This document shows, piece after piece, positions 15,267 to 22,990 of a stretch of DNA of 49,980 nt (position 1 is its first letter; each line of letters starts with the position of its first letter). This DNA is from Selenomonadaceae bacterium (GTDB lineage: Bacteria; Bacillota; Negativicutes; Selenomonadales; Selenomonadaceae). The DNA lies in assembly GCA_017549815.1 (NCBI GenBank), contig JAFYNH010000093.1:1-49980 (forward strand). The letters run 5' to 3'. Below the pieces are notes generated by a model. It did not search any database and had not been told where the DNA came from. It worked only from the letters and a program-made list of their open reading frames with translations. A program made the translations under genes and the position numbers.

Positions 15267-15752
15267 ATGGCTAAAGACAGCGTGGCGAATGCTCCAAAAA
15301 ACGCTCTGAGCGATGATAATGAAGAAACAATAGCTATGCAGGTTGTCGCGTTCAAATTGCGCGATGAAGAATACTGCGCGAATATCTTTCAAGTGCAGGA
15401 AATTAACGACATGACCGATATAACGCGTGTACCGTTCGCGGCAAGTTTCATAAAGGGCGTTATCAATCAGCGCGGCTCGGTTATGCCCGTTATCGATTTG
15501 AAAAAGCGGCTCGGTATCGAAGAAACACCCTACACCGAAACCGCCCGTATTGTTACCGTTATTGTCGGCGATTTGCAAGTCGGAATGTTGGTTGACGCCG
15601 TCACGGAAGTTTTGACGATTCGCTCTCGTCTCGTTGACCCGAAAAAAACCGTCAGCGATAAGGCTATGGAAAAATTCTTGAGCGGTATCGGCAACATTGA
15701 CGGCAGACTTGTTACTATGCTCAATCTCGAAGAAATTGTCGGCGTAGGCTGA
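15267..15752 (+). CDS. cheW: CheW: receptor-kinase coupling protein
   Basis: A single CheW-like SH3-pair domain: VVAFKLRDEEYCANIFQVQEI, then ITRVPFAASFIKGVINQRGSV and the closing GIGNIDGRLVTMLNLEEIV. It links CheA to chemoreceptors. A well-placed AAGGAGG lies upstream, after the heptamer element. 161 residues is normal for the family. The first 25 residues are a divergent, partly basic extension. Confidence 0.95.
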   Translation: MAKDSVANAPKNALSDDNEETIAMQVVAFKLRDEEYCANIFQVQEINDMTDITRVPFAASFIKGVINQRGSVMPVIDLKKRLGIEETPYTETARIVTVIVGDLQVGMLVDAVTEVLTIRSRLVDPKKTVSDKAMEKFLSGIGNIDGRLVTMLNLEEIVGVG

Positions 15753-15755
15753 AAT

Positions 15756-15880
15756 TAGGTTATAGGGTTCAGGGATAAGGGGTCGGAGATAAGGGGACAG
15801 GATTTAGGGAAAAACCCTTTATCCCTAGTTCCTAGCCCCTAACCCCTAGCCCCTAGTTCCTAGTTCCTATCACCTAACTA
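15756..15880. repeat. Heptamer element between cheW and cheC (longest copy)
   Basis: GGGATAA/GGGGACA-type units are followed by AACCC and then by about nine CCCTAG/TTCCTAG units, forming a long imperfect hairpin that fills almost the whole intergenic gap. Confidence 0.85.
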
Positions 15881-15900
15881 CTTTTTAAGAGGTGTTTTAC

Positions 15901-16515
15901 ATGATTGATGAATTTGATCTGACTCCAGCGCAACTGGACGCCATGCGCGAGATCGGCAACATAGGCGCGGGCAATTCGGCTACAGCCCTTTCGCAAATCG
16001 TCAATAAAAAAATCGATATGAACGTCCCGCAAGTTTCGCTTATCCCGATTGAAGACGTTCCCGACCTCGTCGGCGGCCCGGATGCCCTTGTTGTCGCCGT
16101 ATTCCTGCGCGTCTACGGTAAAGCCCCCGGCAATATTCTTTTCGTCATGCCCAAGAAAAATGCTTTCTATCTGGTTGATGGCTTAATGGGTAAGCCGCTC
16201 GGCACGACGCAAGAACTTGACGAAATGGGAGCTTCGGCTTTAAAAGAGGCGGGAAATATCCTTGCTGGCTCTTATCTCAATGCATTTTTCCACTTTACGA
16301 AAATCTCAATGTTGCCGTCAATTCCGGCTCTGGCGATTGACATGGCAGGCGCAATCTTAAATGTCGTTTTGGTTCAGCTGGGGCAAATGGGCGATTATGC
16401 AATGGTTATCGAGACAAAATTCTTGGCTGAAGACGACAGCATCAACGGACACTTTTTCCTCGTCCCCGATCCCGGTTCGCTGAGCACTATTGTCAAGGCA
16501 GTGGGAGTTGAATAA
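15901..16515 (+). CDS. cheC: CheC: CheY-P phosphatase and CheD partner
   Basis: Two copies of the CheC/CheX/FliY phosphatase motif are present: MREIGNIGAGNSATALSQ near the start and LKEAGNILAGSYLNAF in the middle, each with the catalytic Glu and Asn. 204 residues is typical of CheC. The start is set at the ATG 7-8 bases after AGAGGTG; a GTG nine bases upstream overlaps the SD. In B. subtilis and Thermotoga CheC binds CheD, and the cheD gene follows after 2 bp here. Confidence 0.93.
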   Translation: MIDEFDLTPAQLDAMREIGNIGAGNSATALSQIVNKKIDMNVPQVSLIPIEDVPDLVGGPDALVVAVFLRVYGKAPGNILFVMPKKNAFYLVDGLMGKPLGTTQELDEMGASALKEAGNILAGSYLNAFFHFTKISMLPSIPALAIDMAGAILNVVLVQLGQMGDYAMVIETKFLAEDDSINGHFFLVPDPGSLSTIVKAVGVE

Positions 16516-16517
16516 TT

Positions 16518-17006
16518 ATGGCAGGAAACCTTGTTAAGGTAGGTATGGCTGATTACAAGGTTGGTCGTAGTCCGTCTACACTTATTAGTTACGGCTTGGG
16601 CTCTTGTATCGGCGTTTCGCTTTATGACCCGCTAAGAAAAATTGGCGGACTCCTCCACATTATGTTGCCCGACAGTACGCAGGCTCGTTCGAGTGATAAT
16701 CCTGCGAAATTTGCTGATACTGGGATTCCGCTTATGATTAATGATGTGGTTGCGCTTGGCGCGTCGAAGGCTCGGCTTGTTGCTAAAATTGCGGGCGGTG
16801 CGCAAATGTTTTCTTTCGCAAGTGCAAGCGACGCTATGAGAGTCGGCACTAGAAATGCTGAAACTTGCAAGCAAATTCTTCGTCGAAACGGAATTAAACT
16901 TATCGCTGAGGATACGGGCGGCACTTATGGGCGCACAGTTTCTATCGACTTGGCGACGGGTTCTTACAAAGTCAAAACCATAGATCGCGGCGAAAAAGAT
17001 ATATGA
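16518..17006 (+). CDS. cheD: CheD: chemoreceptor glutamine deamidase
   Basis: The catalytic Cys/His pair is seen in GLGSCIGVSLYD and GGLLHIMLP, and the conserved end in NGIKLIAEDTGGTYGRTV. It deamidates receptor glutamines and is controlled by binding CheC. It lies 2 bp after cheC, so translation is probably coupled. 162 residues matches the family. Confidence 0.95.
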   Translation: MAGNLVKVGMADYKVGRSPSTLISYGLGSCIGVSLYDPLRKIGGLLHIMLPDSTQARSSDNPAKFADTGIPLMINDVVALGASKARLVAKIAGGAQMFSFASASDAMRVGTRNAETCKQILRRNGIKLIAEDTGGTYGRTVSIDLATGSYKVKTIDRGEKDI

Positions 17007-17008
17007 AT

Positions 17009-17096
17009 TAGGGGCTAGGGATTAGGAATTAGGAACTGGTAGGAACTAGTTCCTGCTAATTCCTATTTCCTTGTTCCTTGTTCCTAGTTCCTAGAA
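17009..17096. repeat. Heptamer element after cheD
   Basis: TAGGGGC, TAGGGAT, TAGGAAT and TAGGAAC units, the palindrome TAGGAACTAGTTCCT, then TTCCTAT/TTCCTTG/TTCCTAG units up to the SD of the next gene. Confidence 0.85.
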
Positions 17097-17105
17097 GGTG
17101 AGTCT

Positions 17106-17507
17106 GTGACAGAACTTTATGATTATCTCGAAGAAATAATGCCTGTCAAAAGAGTCCTAATCGCGCTGGCAATCGGCATGATCTCATTGTTTATCGTACT
17201 TATATCGGGGCTGACAAGTGATTTCGTGCGTTCGGAAACAATCGCGTCACGAGCGTTTTCAGCCTTTTCTTATACAACGCTTATCAGCTTTATCCTCATG
17301 ATGTTCGGCGAAGAATATGCAATCTTCAAAACCGATAAAGAGCTTGAACATTTCATAGACGACGCCTTTCTTGAGGAAACTCTCGAAGATTTTGACAGGG
17401 AAGAATATTTGTACGAATACCTTCATGGCGACGAAGAAGAAAATTCTGACGACGCGGAGGCTGAAAATAATTTCCAGCCTATGGACGTTATCTCGAATCA
17501 AAGTTAA
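17106..17507 (+). CDS. Small membrane protein of the chemotaxis/flagellar operon, unknown function
   Basis: 133 residues with two membrane helices (about 16-37 and 50-68) and a strongly acidic C-terminal half (DREEYLYEYLHGDEEENSDD). The start is GTG after AAGGTGAG. I do not recognise a family. Its place between cheD and fliA, with a 33-bp gap to fliA, ties it to motility. The topology predicts a cytoplasmic acidic tail. Confidence 0.7.
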   Translation: MTELYDYLEEIMPVKRVLIALAIGMISLFIVLISGLTSDFVRSETIASRAFSAFSYTTLISFILMMFGEEYAIFKTDKELEHFIDDAFLEETLEDFDREEYLYEYLHGDEEENSDDAEAENNFQPMDVISNQS

Positions 17508-17540
17508 AAATTTCGCGGTTGCGAAGGACGGTGATTTACT

Positions 17541-18296
17541 ATGGAGAGTGACGCGAAAAATAAAGACATGACGGCGTTATGGCTGAAATATAAGGAAACA
17601 AAATCGGTTGACGTGCGGAACGAAATCGCCGAGCATTATTTGCAACTCGTCAAGATTGTTTGCGGGCGATTGGCAGTAAGTCTTCCGCCGCATTTGGACA
17701 GAGACGACCTTTTAAGCAGTGGCTTTTTCGGGTTGCTCGACGCGATTGATCGTTTCGACGTGACGCGGAATATAAAATTTGAAACTTATGCGGGCGTAAG
17801 AATTCGCGGCGCGATTTTGGATTATCTGCGTTCAAAAGATTGGATACCCGTCACAATGCGCCAACGGATTCGCAAATATGAACAAACGGTTTGTCGCTTA
17901 GAGACTGAACTCGGACGGGCGGCAACTGATAATGAAGTCGCTGAGGCATTGGAAATTTCGCTTGATGAACTCCAAACGCTCGTAAGCCAATGTAATTCGG
18001 CGACGGTTATCCCGCTTGAGGAATATTTAAAAACAGACACCGCCGAAGCAGTCGACACGAATCCAGCGAACTCAACAGAATTTTTCGAGCTGAAAGAGAC
18101 ATTGGCAAAAGCGATTGAACGTCTGCCGCAAAAGGAACGGACGGTCATATCGCTTTACTATTACGAAGAATTGACGCTTAAAGAAATAGCGTTGATATTG
18201 AAATTGAGCGAGGCGCGAATTTCGCAGTTGCATACAAAGGCGATATTCAGAATGCGTAGTTATCTCGCCCAAAGCAGAGACGAATTAGTTTTGTAA
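17541..18296 (+). CDS. fliA: Flagellar sigma factor FliA (sigma-28/SigD)
   Basis: Sigma regions 2 (HLDRDDLLSSGFFGLLDAIDRFD, then FETYAGVRIRGAILDYLR), 3 (RQRIRKYEQTV...ELGRAATDNEVAEALEIS) and 4 (LPQKERTVISLYYYEELTLKEIA, then SEARISQLHTKAI). It lacks region 1.1 and is 251 residues long, as in FliA/SigD. It directs late flagellar and chemotaxis gene transcription. The SD is weak (GGACGGTGA). An anti-sigma FlgM is not in the window. Confidence 0.93.
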   Translation: MESDAKNKDMTALWLKYKETKSVDVRNEIAEHYLQLVKIVCGRLAVSLPPHLDRDDLLSSGFFGLLDAIDRFDVTRNIKFETYAGVRIRGAILDYLRSKDWIPVTMRQRIRKYEQTVCRLETELGRAATDNEVAEALEISLDELQTLVSQCNSATVIPLEEYLKTDTAEAVDTNPANSTEFFELKETLAKAIERLPQKERTVISLYYYEELTLKEIALILKLSEARISQLHTKAIFRMRSYLAQSRDELVL

Positions 18297-18352
18297 TGCG
18301 CGGCGATTTGGCGCACAAAAAGAGGACTTGATTTAAGAAAGGAGGGCACCGG

Positions 18353-20014
18353 ATGAGTGAAAAACTTATCTTGGGCGGTCCGCAAGCCGGTTATAAGTAC
18401 GAGTTCAAACCGGACGGCGTTTATCTGACGATTTATCCGAGCGTGGACGGCGAACGTCTTTTTGAGCTGTCCGATATGCGCCAGATTCTGCGAGAATGTA
18501 AGATAATGGATTATGATGTCGGAGTTCTTTCGCGGACAATGCGCGAGGCTAATGGTCGTCCGCAAAAAATTTCCGAACCCGTAGAAATTACCGAACGAGA
18601 ACTTCAAATGATAGAAGGCGGCGAAAGTCTCGAAGACGCGCACGAGGAAATTGAACCGTATGCGCATCTTATTGTTGAACTTAGTCGCGACAAAATGAAG
18701 GCGACGATAAAATACGATACGCGGGCAGGTGCTCGGCTCCCGACTAAAGAAATGGTTATGGAGGCATTAGCAGAGGCTGGCGTCGTTTACGGCATTGACG
18801 AGGAGGCGATTGATCGCGGCATTGGCAGTTTGACGGCTTTCGTTGCCGCCGAAGGTGTTCGCCCCGTCAACGGCGAGAACGCTTACATTGACAGGAAATT
18901 TAACTTGGGGATTCAAGGCAAGCCCGTTGTCGACGAATACGATAAAGTTGACTACAAGGATTTAAATCTGTTCGTGCTTGCCAAAGAAAATCAAACGTTG
19001 GCGATTCGCATTCCGCAGACTAAAGGCACTAACGGCAAAAATGTTTTAGGCGAAGTCGTGACCGCGCAGAACGGTCGCCCAATTCCTATGCCCGAAGGTA
19101 AAAATACTAAGGTCGTCGGCGAACACCGCTTGATTGCTACGGTAAACGGGCAAATTGTTGATAAAGGCTCGCGGATAAGCGTCGACCCGCGCTTGACGAT
19201 AAAAGGTTCAGTCGGCGTCTCTACGGGCGATGTTGAATTCGACGGCACAATTCAAATCGGCGGCAACGTTGAACCCGGTTTCAAAGTCAAGGCGACGGGC
19301 GATATTGAAATAAGAGGCTCAATCAACGGCGCGGAAGTCACGGGGCGCAACGTCTACATAAGCGGCGGCGTCACGGGTGCGGAGCGCGTCAAAGTTTTCG
19401 CTGAACATGACGTTCGTACAGCCTTTGCCGAAAACGCGCTGATTGAGGCGGGCAACGACGTTTACATTTCGGATATTGCCTACCATTCGCAAATCAGAGC
19501 TGGCAAGCGGATTGTCATGGAAGATAAACACGGACAGATAACGGGCGGTCATGTCATTGCGGGCGAAGAGATTAGCGTTAAAGTTATCGGCAACTCCGCG
19601 TTTGTCGTTACGAGAGTTTCTGTCGGCGTCGACCCGACTTTACAACAGGAATATCAAGACTTGCGGAAATCCTATAAAGAATCCAGACGCCGTTTAATGC
19701 AGATAACGCAGACGCTTAACACGCTGTCGAAGATTGACATAAATAAATTGCCGCAAAACCGCGTTGAAATGATAACGCAACTGACCCGTTCGCAATTCCC
19801 ATTGGCAGGACAGATTAAGCGCGACGAAAAAAGGATTTTGGAAATCGAGGCTCAACTCGCCAATATGAAGAACGGACGAATCAAAGTTAGCGATACGATT
19901 TATCCGGGTACGCGCCTTGCCGTTAATAACATTTTGAAAAATATTCAGTCGGAGTATAAACACTGCACGATTTTTTTGAACTCGGAAGGCGATGTTGAAG
20001 TAGGAGCCTATTAA
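18353..20014 (+). CDS. FapA-family (DUF342) polymer-binding flagellar/chemotaxis operon protein
   Basis: A DUF342 protein of 553 residues: a variable N-terminal domain (about 1-190), then a right-handed beta-helix-like repeat region with Gly/Val-rich turns (IQIGGNVEPGFKVKATGDIEIRG and following, about 290-430), and a C-terminal coiled coil (about 430-520). DUF342 proteins are regularly encoded beside fliA, cheD and cheC in Bacillota; FapA in Vibrio affects polar flagella through FlhF localisation. It begins after GGAGGGCACCGG. The molecular role here is inferred from context. Confidence 0.85.
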   Translation: MSEKLILGGPQAGYKYEFKPDGVYLTIYPSVDGERLFELSDMRQILRECKIMDYDVGVLSRTMREANGRPQKISEPVEITERELQMIEGGESLEDAHEEIEPYAHLIVELSRDKMKATIKYDTRAGARLPTKEMVMEALAEAGVVYGIDEEAIDRGIGSLTAFVAAEGVRPVNGENAYIDRKFNLGIQGKPVVDEYDKVDYKDLNLFVLAKENQTLAIRIPQTKGTNGKNVLGEVVTAQNGRPIPMPEGKNTKVVGEHRLIATVNGQIVDKGSRISVDPRLTIKGSVGVSTGDVEFDGTIQIGGNVEPGFKVKATGDIEIRGSINGAEVTGRNVYISGGVTGAERVKVFAEHDVRTAFAENALIEAGNDVYISDIAYHSQIRAGKRIVMEDKHGQITGGHVIAGEEISVKVIGNSAFVVTRVSVGVDPTLQQEYQDLRKSYKESRRRLMQITQTLNTLSKIDINKLPQNRVEMITQLTRSQFPLAGQIKRDEKRILEIEAQLANMKNGRIKVSDTIYPGTRLAVNNILKNIQSEYKHCTIFLNSEGDVEVGAY

Positions 20015-20100
20015 TAGGGACTAGGGACTAGGGACTAGGATTTAGGGACTAGTAGGGATTAGGGAATTAGTTCCTAGAAACTCGCTCCTAATTCCTAACC
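20014..20100. repeat. Heptamer element after the DUF342 gene
   Basis: Three perfect TAGGGAC units in a row, then TAGGATT, TAGGGAC, TAGTAGGGAT, TTAGTTCCTAG and AAACTCGCTCCTAA, ending at the next gene's SD. It is the clearest example of the 7-bp period. Confidence 0.88.
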
Positions 20101-20115
20101 AAGGAGGAAATTGAA

Positions 20116-20439
20116 ATGGAAATGGCACCTGTCGGAGTGCAAATGACTTATGCCAATGCAAGTAATGCGGCTCAAGTCCAGCACAATTTAAATCATGCGT
20201 CGGCGTTACAACAAGATTTCCAGGCGGTGCGCGAAAAAAATGACGCCGAACTTAAACAAAAACAAGTCCGCAATAAAGACGAATCCGAAGACGGTAGAAT
20301 TAAGGACGACCCCGAAAGAAATCGTCGCAACGGCGGACATTATTACAGGAGTAGGAGAGAGTTACCTGAATTTGAAGATGAAGATGATATTTATGCCGTC
20401 GACCCCAGACGCGGACATTTTCTGGACATTTCTTTTTAA
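20116..20439 (+). CDS. Small hydrophilic protein of unknown function in the flagellar operon
   Basis: 107 residues, no membrane segment, with a highly charged central part (KQKQVRNKDESEDGRIKDDPERNRRN) and an acidic patch (EFEDEDD). The first 45 residues are Ala/Gln/Asn-rich and probably helical. A strong SD (AAGGAGG) supports translation. I do not recognise the family; its position between a DUF342 gene and a DUF6115-like gene suggests a motility role. Confidence 0.65.
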   Translation: MEMAPVGVQMTYANASNAAQVQHNLNHASALQQDFQAVREKNDAELKQKQVRNKDESEDGRIKDDPERNRRNGGHYYRSRRELPEFEDEDDIYAVDPRRGHFLDISF

Positions 20440-20457
20440 AGGTTCGCTGGTGATTTA

Positions 20458-21852
20458 ATGATTATCGAATTAATGATAATGCTGATTGTGGTCGGCGCGG
20501 GAATAGTTTTCGTTGCGTGGTCGAATACGCGCAGACGCAAGCAAGACGCTTTGGAACGCAGGGAAGTCGAGGACTCAACCGGTAAACTTAAACAGGAATT
20601 GGAACGCACAGCAACCGAAATTATCGGGCGTATGGAAAAACACGTTACGCACCTTGAAAGTATTTTGGACGAGTCGGAGCGCAATCGCACACAGCTTGAA
20701 GGTCGCGTAGTTGAGCTTAAAAAAATACTTAAAAAGGCTGAAGGACAATCGGGCGAAATTCGCGACTTACTGGCAAAATTGGAAGACGCAGGCGCGGAAG
20801 TCGATACCATGCAACGGAAAATGGAAAAGCTCGAACGTAGATTAAATACGGTAATGTCGACGCCGTTGCCCGTTCAACAGCCGATTCAACAATCGATTCA
20901 ACAGCCCGTCACGATACCGCAAATGACGACGCCTTTAGTTAATCCGCTGATACCGCAAATGACGACACCGATAACCGCGCCGCCAATTTCGCAAATGACA
21001 ACGCCGATAACTGCGCCGCCGATTCCGTCAATGACAACGCCAATAACCGCGCCACCAATTCCGCAAATGACGACGCCGATAACAACGCCGCCTGTGCCGC
21101 CGATAAATAAACCGACAACTCAAGCACCAGTTGCGCTGCCGCCGATAGCTCCAAAACCTGTTGCAACAACGACGCCCGCGACCGTCACAAAAGTAACTAC
21201 GACGCCGCCAGCTCCGCCAATGAATCCGCTCGGTCCGATAACAGTAACGTCGGTCTTGCGCACGTCGTCCAAAGTTGAAGAACCCGATAAAGACTTCGAC
21301 AAAATTTTGGAAGAATCAATCGCGGAAAAACCTAAGCGCGAAGAACGTCCGCAAGCAAGAGAATCAATCGTACTTTCTTCAAAAAATAAGCAACCCGTAA
21401 AGGCGATTGAGGCGGATCCCGTGAAAATCGAGGCGACGCGCAAGAGGTTAAACGAAGTTTCAGCGGAAATGGCAGCTCACCCGCCCGAAGATATTTCAGA
21501 CGAATTCGATCCAAAAGATTTGAAAAAGAAACGCCCCAAAAAAATAAAACGCGACGTAAGAAAAGCGGCAATCGAGGCAATAAAAGAAGTGGAAAAACAA
21601 AACGAAGTTAAAGCGGCACCCGTCGCAGAGCCAAAGAAAGTTATACCGCTCGAAAAGCCAAAGTCGCTTGATAAAAAGGAGCAACTCCTCGAACGTCGCG
21701 ATTTGAAACTCGAAACAACCGACTCTTCGATAATAAAGGAAATGCTGTTAGCGGGCATGTCAATCGAAGATATTTCGCGAGAAACAGGGCTTGGCAGAGG
21801 CGCGATAGAATTAATTCAGGAAATGACAAGACGACAACTCGACAGAAAATAA
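20458..21852 (+). CDS. Membrane-anchored coiled-coil protein with Pro/Thr repeats and C-terminal HTH (DUF6115-like)
   Basis: A single N-terminal helix (residues 2-21) anchors a coiled coil (about 28-135). A Pro/Thr-rich region with five 12-residue repeats follows, then a Lys/Glu-rich region and a short helix-turn-helix at the end (LAGMSIEDISRETGLGRGAI). DUF6115 proteins of this layout sit at the end of flagellar operons in Bacillota. The HTH may bind a protein or DNA; no evidence separates these. The hairpin terminator just downstream makes this the last gene of the chemotaxis operon. Confidence 0.75.
   Translation: MIIELMIMLIVVGAGIVFVAWSNTRRRKQDALERREVEDSTGKLKQELERTATEIIGRMEKHVTHLESILDESERNRTQLEGRVVELKKILKKAEGQSGEIRDLLAKLEDAGAEVDTMQRKMEKLERRLNTVMSTPLPVQQPIQQSIQQPVTIPQMTTPLVNPLIPQMTTPITAPPISQMTTPITAPPIPSMTTPITAPPIPQMTTPITTPPVPPINKPTTQAPVALPPIAPKPVATTTPATVTKVTTTPPAPPMNPLGPITVTSVLRTSSKVEEPDKDFDKILEESIAEKPKREERPQARESIVLSSKNKQPVKAIEADPVKIEATRKRLNEVSAEMAAHPPEDISDEFDPKDLKKKRPKKIKRDVRKAAIEAIKEVEKQNEVKAAPVAEPKKVIPLEKPKSLDKKEQLLERRDLKLETTDSSIIKEMLLAGMSIEDISRETGLGRGAIELIQEMTRRQLDRK
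20917..21096 (+). repeat. Five in-frame 36-bp repeats coding PQMTTPITAPPI-like units
   Basis: Each 36-bp unit encodes 12 residues around xMTTPITAPPI. The first unit is diverged (LVNPLI). Units 2-5 are near-identical in protein but vary at third bases. Copy number is likely to vary between strains. Confidence 0.85.
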
Positions 21853-21856
21853 AATG

Positions 21857-21882
21857 CCGCTCCTCATGTGAGCGGAATTTTT
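21857..21882 (+). terminator. Terminator of the chemotaxis/flagellar operon
   Basis: CCGCTC (21857-21862), 7-nt loop, GAGCGG (21870-21875), then AATTTTTTT. Confidence 0.85.
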
Positions 21883-21902
21883 TTAGCAAAGGAAAATGCT
21901 TA

Positions 21903-22916
21903 ATGAACACTCCGAAAATTTCTGTTATCATTCCAATGTACAACGCCGAAAAATTTATTCGCCAATGTTTAATTAGCGTGCTTGCGTCGAAGTTCAAAGA
22001 TTATGAAGTCCTTGTAATTGACGATTGCTCTACGGATAACAGCATTGACGAAGTCGAAAAACTTTTGCCGCACTTTGACGGGCGATTGAAAATTCTTTCC
22101 ACAGAAAAAAATTCGGGAGGCGCGGGCGTTCCGAGAAATATTGGGATAAAAAATGCGGCAGGCAAATACGTTACCTTCATTGATAACGACGATATGATTT
22201 TGCCGACTGCACTCGGAAATTTTTTTCAAGCCGCCGAAACTTTTAACGCAGATGTCGTTCACACGGTTAAGGTGTTCACTTTTTGTGATACAGAAGGGAA
22301 AATTCTCAACCGCGCAGATTTGCAACTTCAAAGTGACAGTTCTGATGATGGCTTTACTTCTCCAAAACTTGAGACCAAAGATTTACGAAAACGCATAGAA
22401 GATTATATCGATGAAAAATATTTCTGGTTACCTTGGGGAAAATTTTATCGACGTGATTTTTTGATTGAAAATAAAATCAATTTCCCGCAAATGAAATTCT
22501 CGGAGGATATGATTTTCTGTTTTAAGTGTATGTGTCTTGCCGAAAAATATTTGCGCGTTCCGAATGTGACGAATATTCACCGCGTGAATCAAAATTCTGG
22601 CTCTAAGAAAATCGTTTCGTCTAAAGAGGGTGTTAAACTGTGGCTTAGCGTTGTAATAAAAGGAATTGATTTGATTAACGAATTTGCGGGCGAACAAAAT
22701 TTTTTCAAACAAAATCCCGACTTTCGCCGCGCAGTTTTAAAATTTTTTATTGATAAACATTTCGAGATGATAAAGAATCTTTTTCAAGGTTTGGAATCAC
22801 ATGAAGTGCAAAAAATTTTTTATGACGAACTTAATAATCCCGAACTTGATTCAAAAGGAAAAAATCTTATCGCCGCGTATTTTTATACGGAACGAGCTTT
22901 AAAAGGTAATACGTAA
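21903..22916 (+). CDS. Glycosyltransferase family 2
   Basis: The GT-A fold start is VSVIIPMYNAEKFI-like (here ISVIIPMYNAEKFI), followed by VLVIDDCSTDNS, GAGVPRNIGI and the DXD-type metal site FIDNDDMI. The C-terminal half (about 220-337) is helical and specific to this subgroup. It transfers a sugar from a nucleotide donor. Lying just after the flagellar operon, it could act in flagellin or cell-surface glycosylation; acceptor and sugar are unknown. The ATG follows GGAAAATGCTTA, a weak SD. Confidence 0.85.
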   Translation: MNTPKISVIIPMYNAEKFIRQCLISVLASKFKDYEVLVIDDCSTDNSIDEVEKLLPHFDGRLKILSTEKNSGGAGVPRNIGIKNAAGKYVTFIDNDDMILPTALGNFFQAAETFNADVVHTVKVFTFCDTEGKILNRADLQLQSDSSDDGFTSPKLETKDLRKRIEDYIDEKYFWLPWGKFYRRDFLIENKINFPQMKFSEDMIFCFKCMCLAEKYLRVPNVTNIHRVNQNSGSKKIVSSKEGVKLWLSVVIKGIDLINEFAGEQNFFKQNPDFRRAVLKFFIDKHFEMIKNLFQGLESHEVQKIFYDELNNPELDSKGKNLIAAYFYTERALKGNT

Positions 22917-22976
22917 TGAGGAAAGCGCAATGCGTAATGGATTTTTAATTACTCATTTCTAATTCCTAATTGCTTT
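22917..22976. repeat. Diverged heptamer element before ilvB
   Basis: GCGCAAT, GCGTAAT and GGATTTT units are followed by TAATTAC, TCATTTC, TAATTCC and TAATTGC, a variant of the heptamer hairpin with a TAATTNC core. No T-box or leader peptide is seen upstream of ilvB. Confidence 0.6.
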
Positions 22977-22990
22977 TCAGGGGTGATTTT

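Noticed and set aside
22917..22990. Possible T-box or leader-peptide attenuator for ilvB
   Set aside because: No T-box motif, no run of Ile/Leu/Val codons and no terminator; the region is a heptamer-type repeat.
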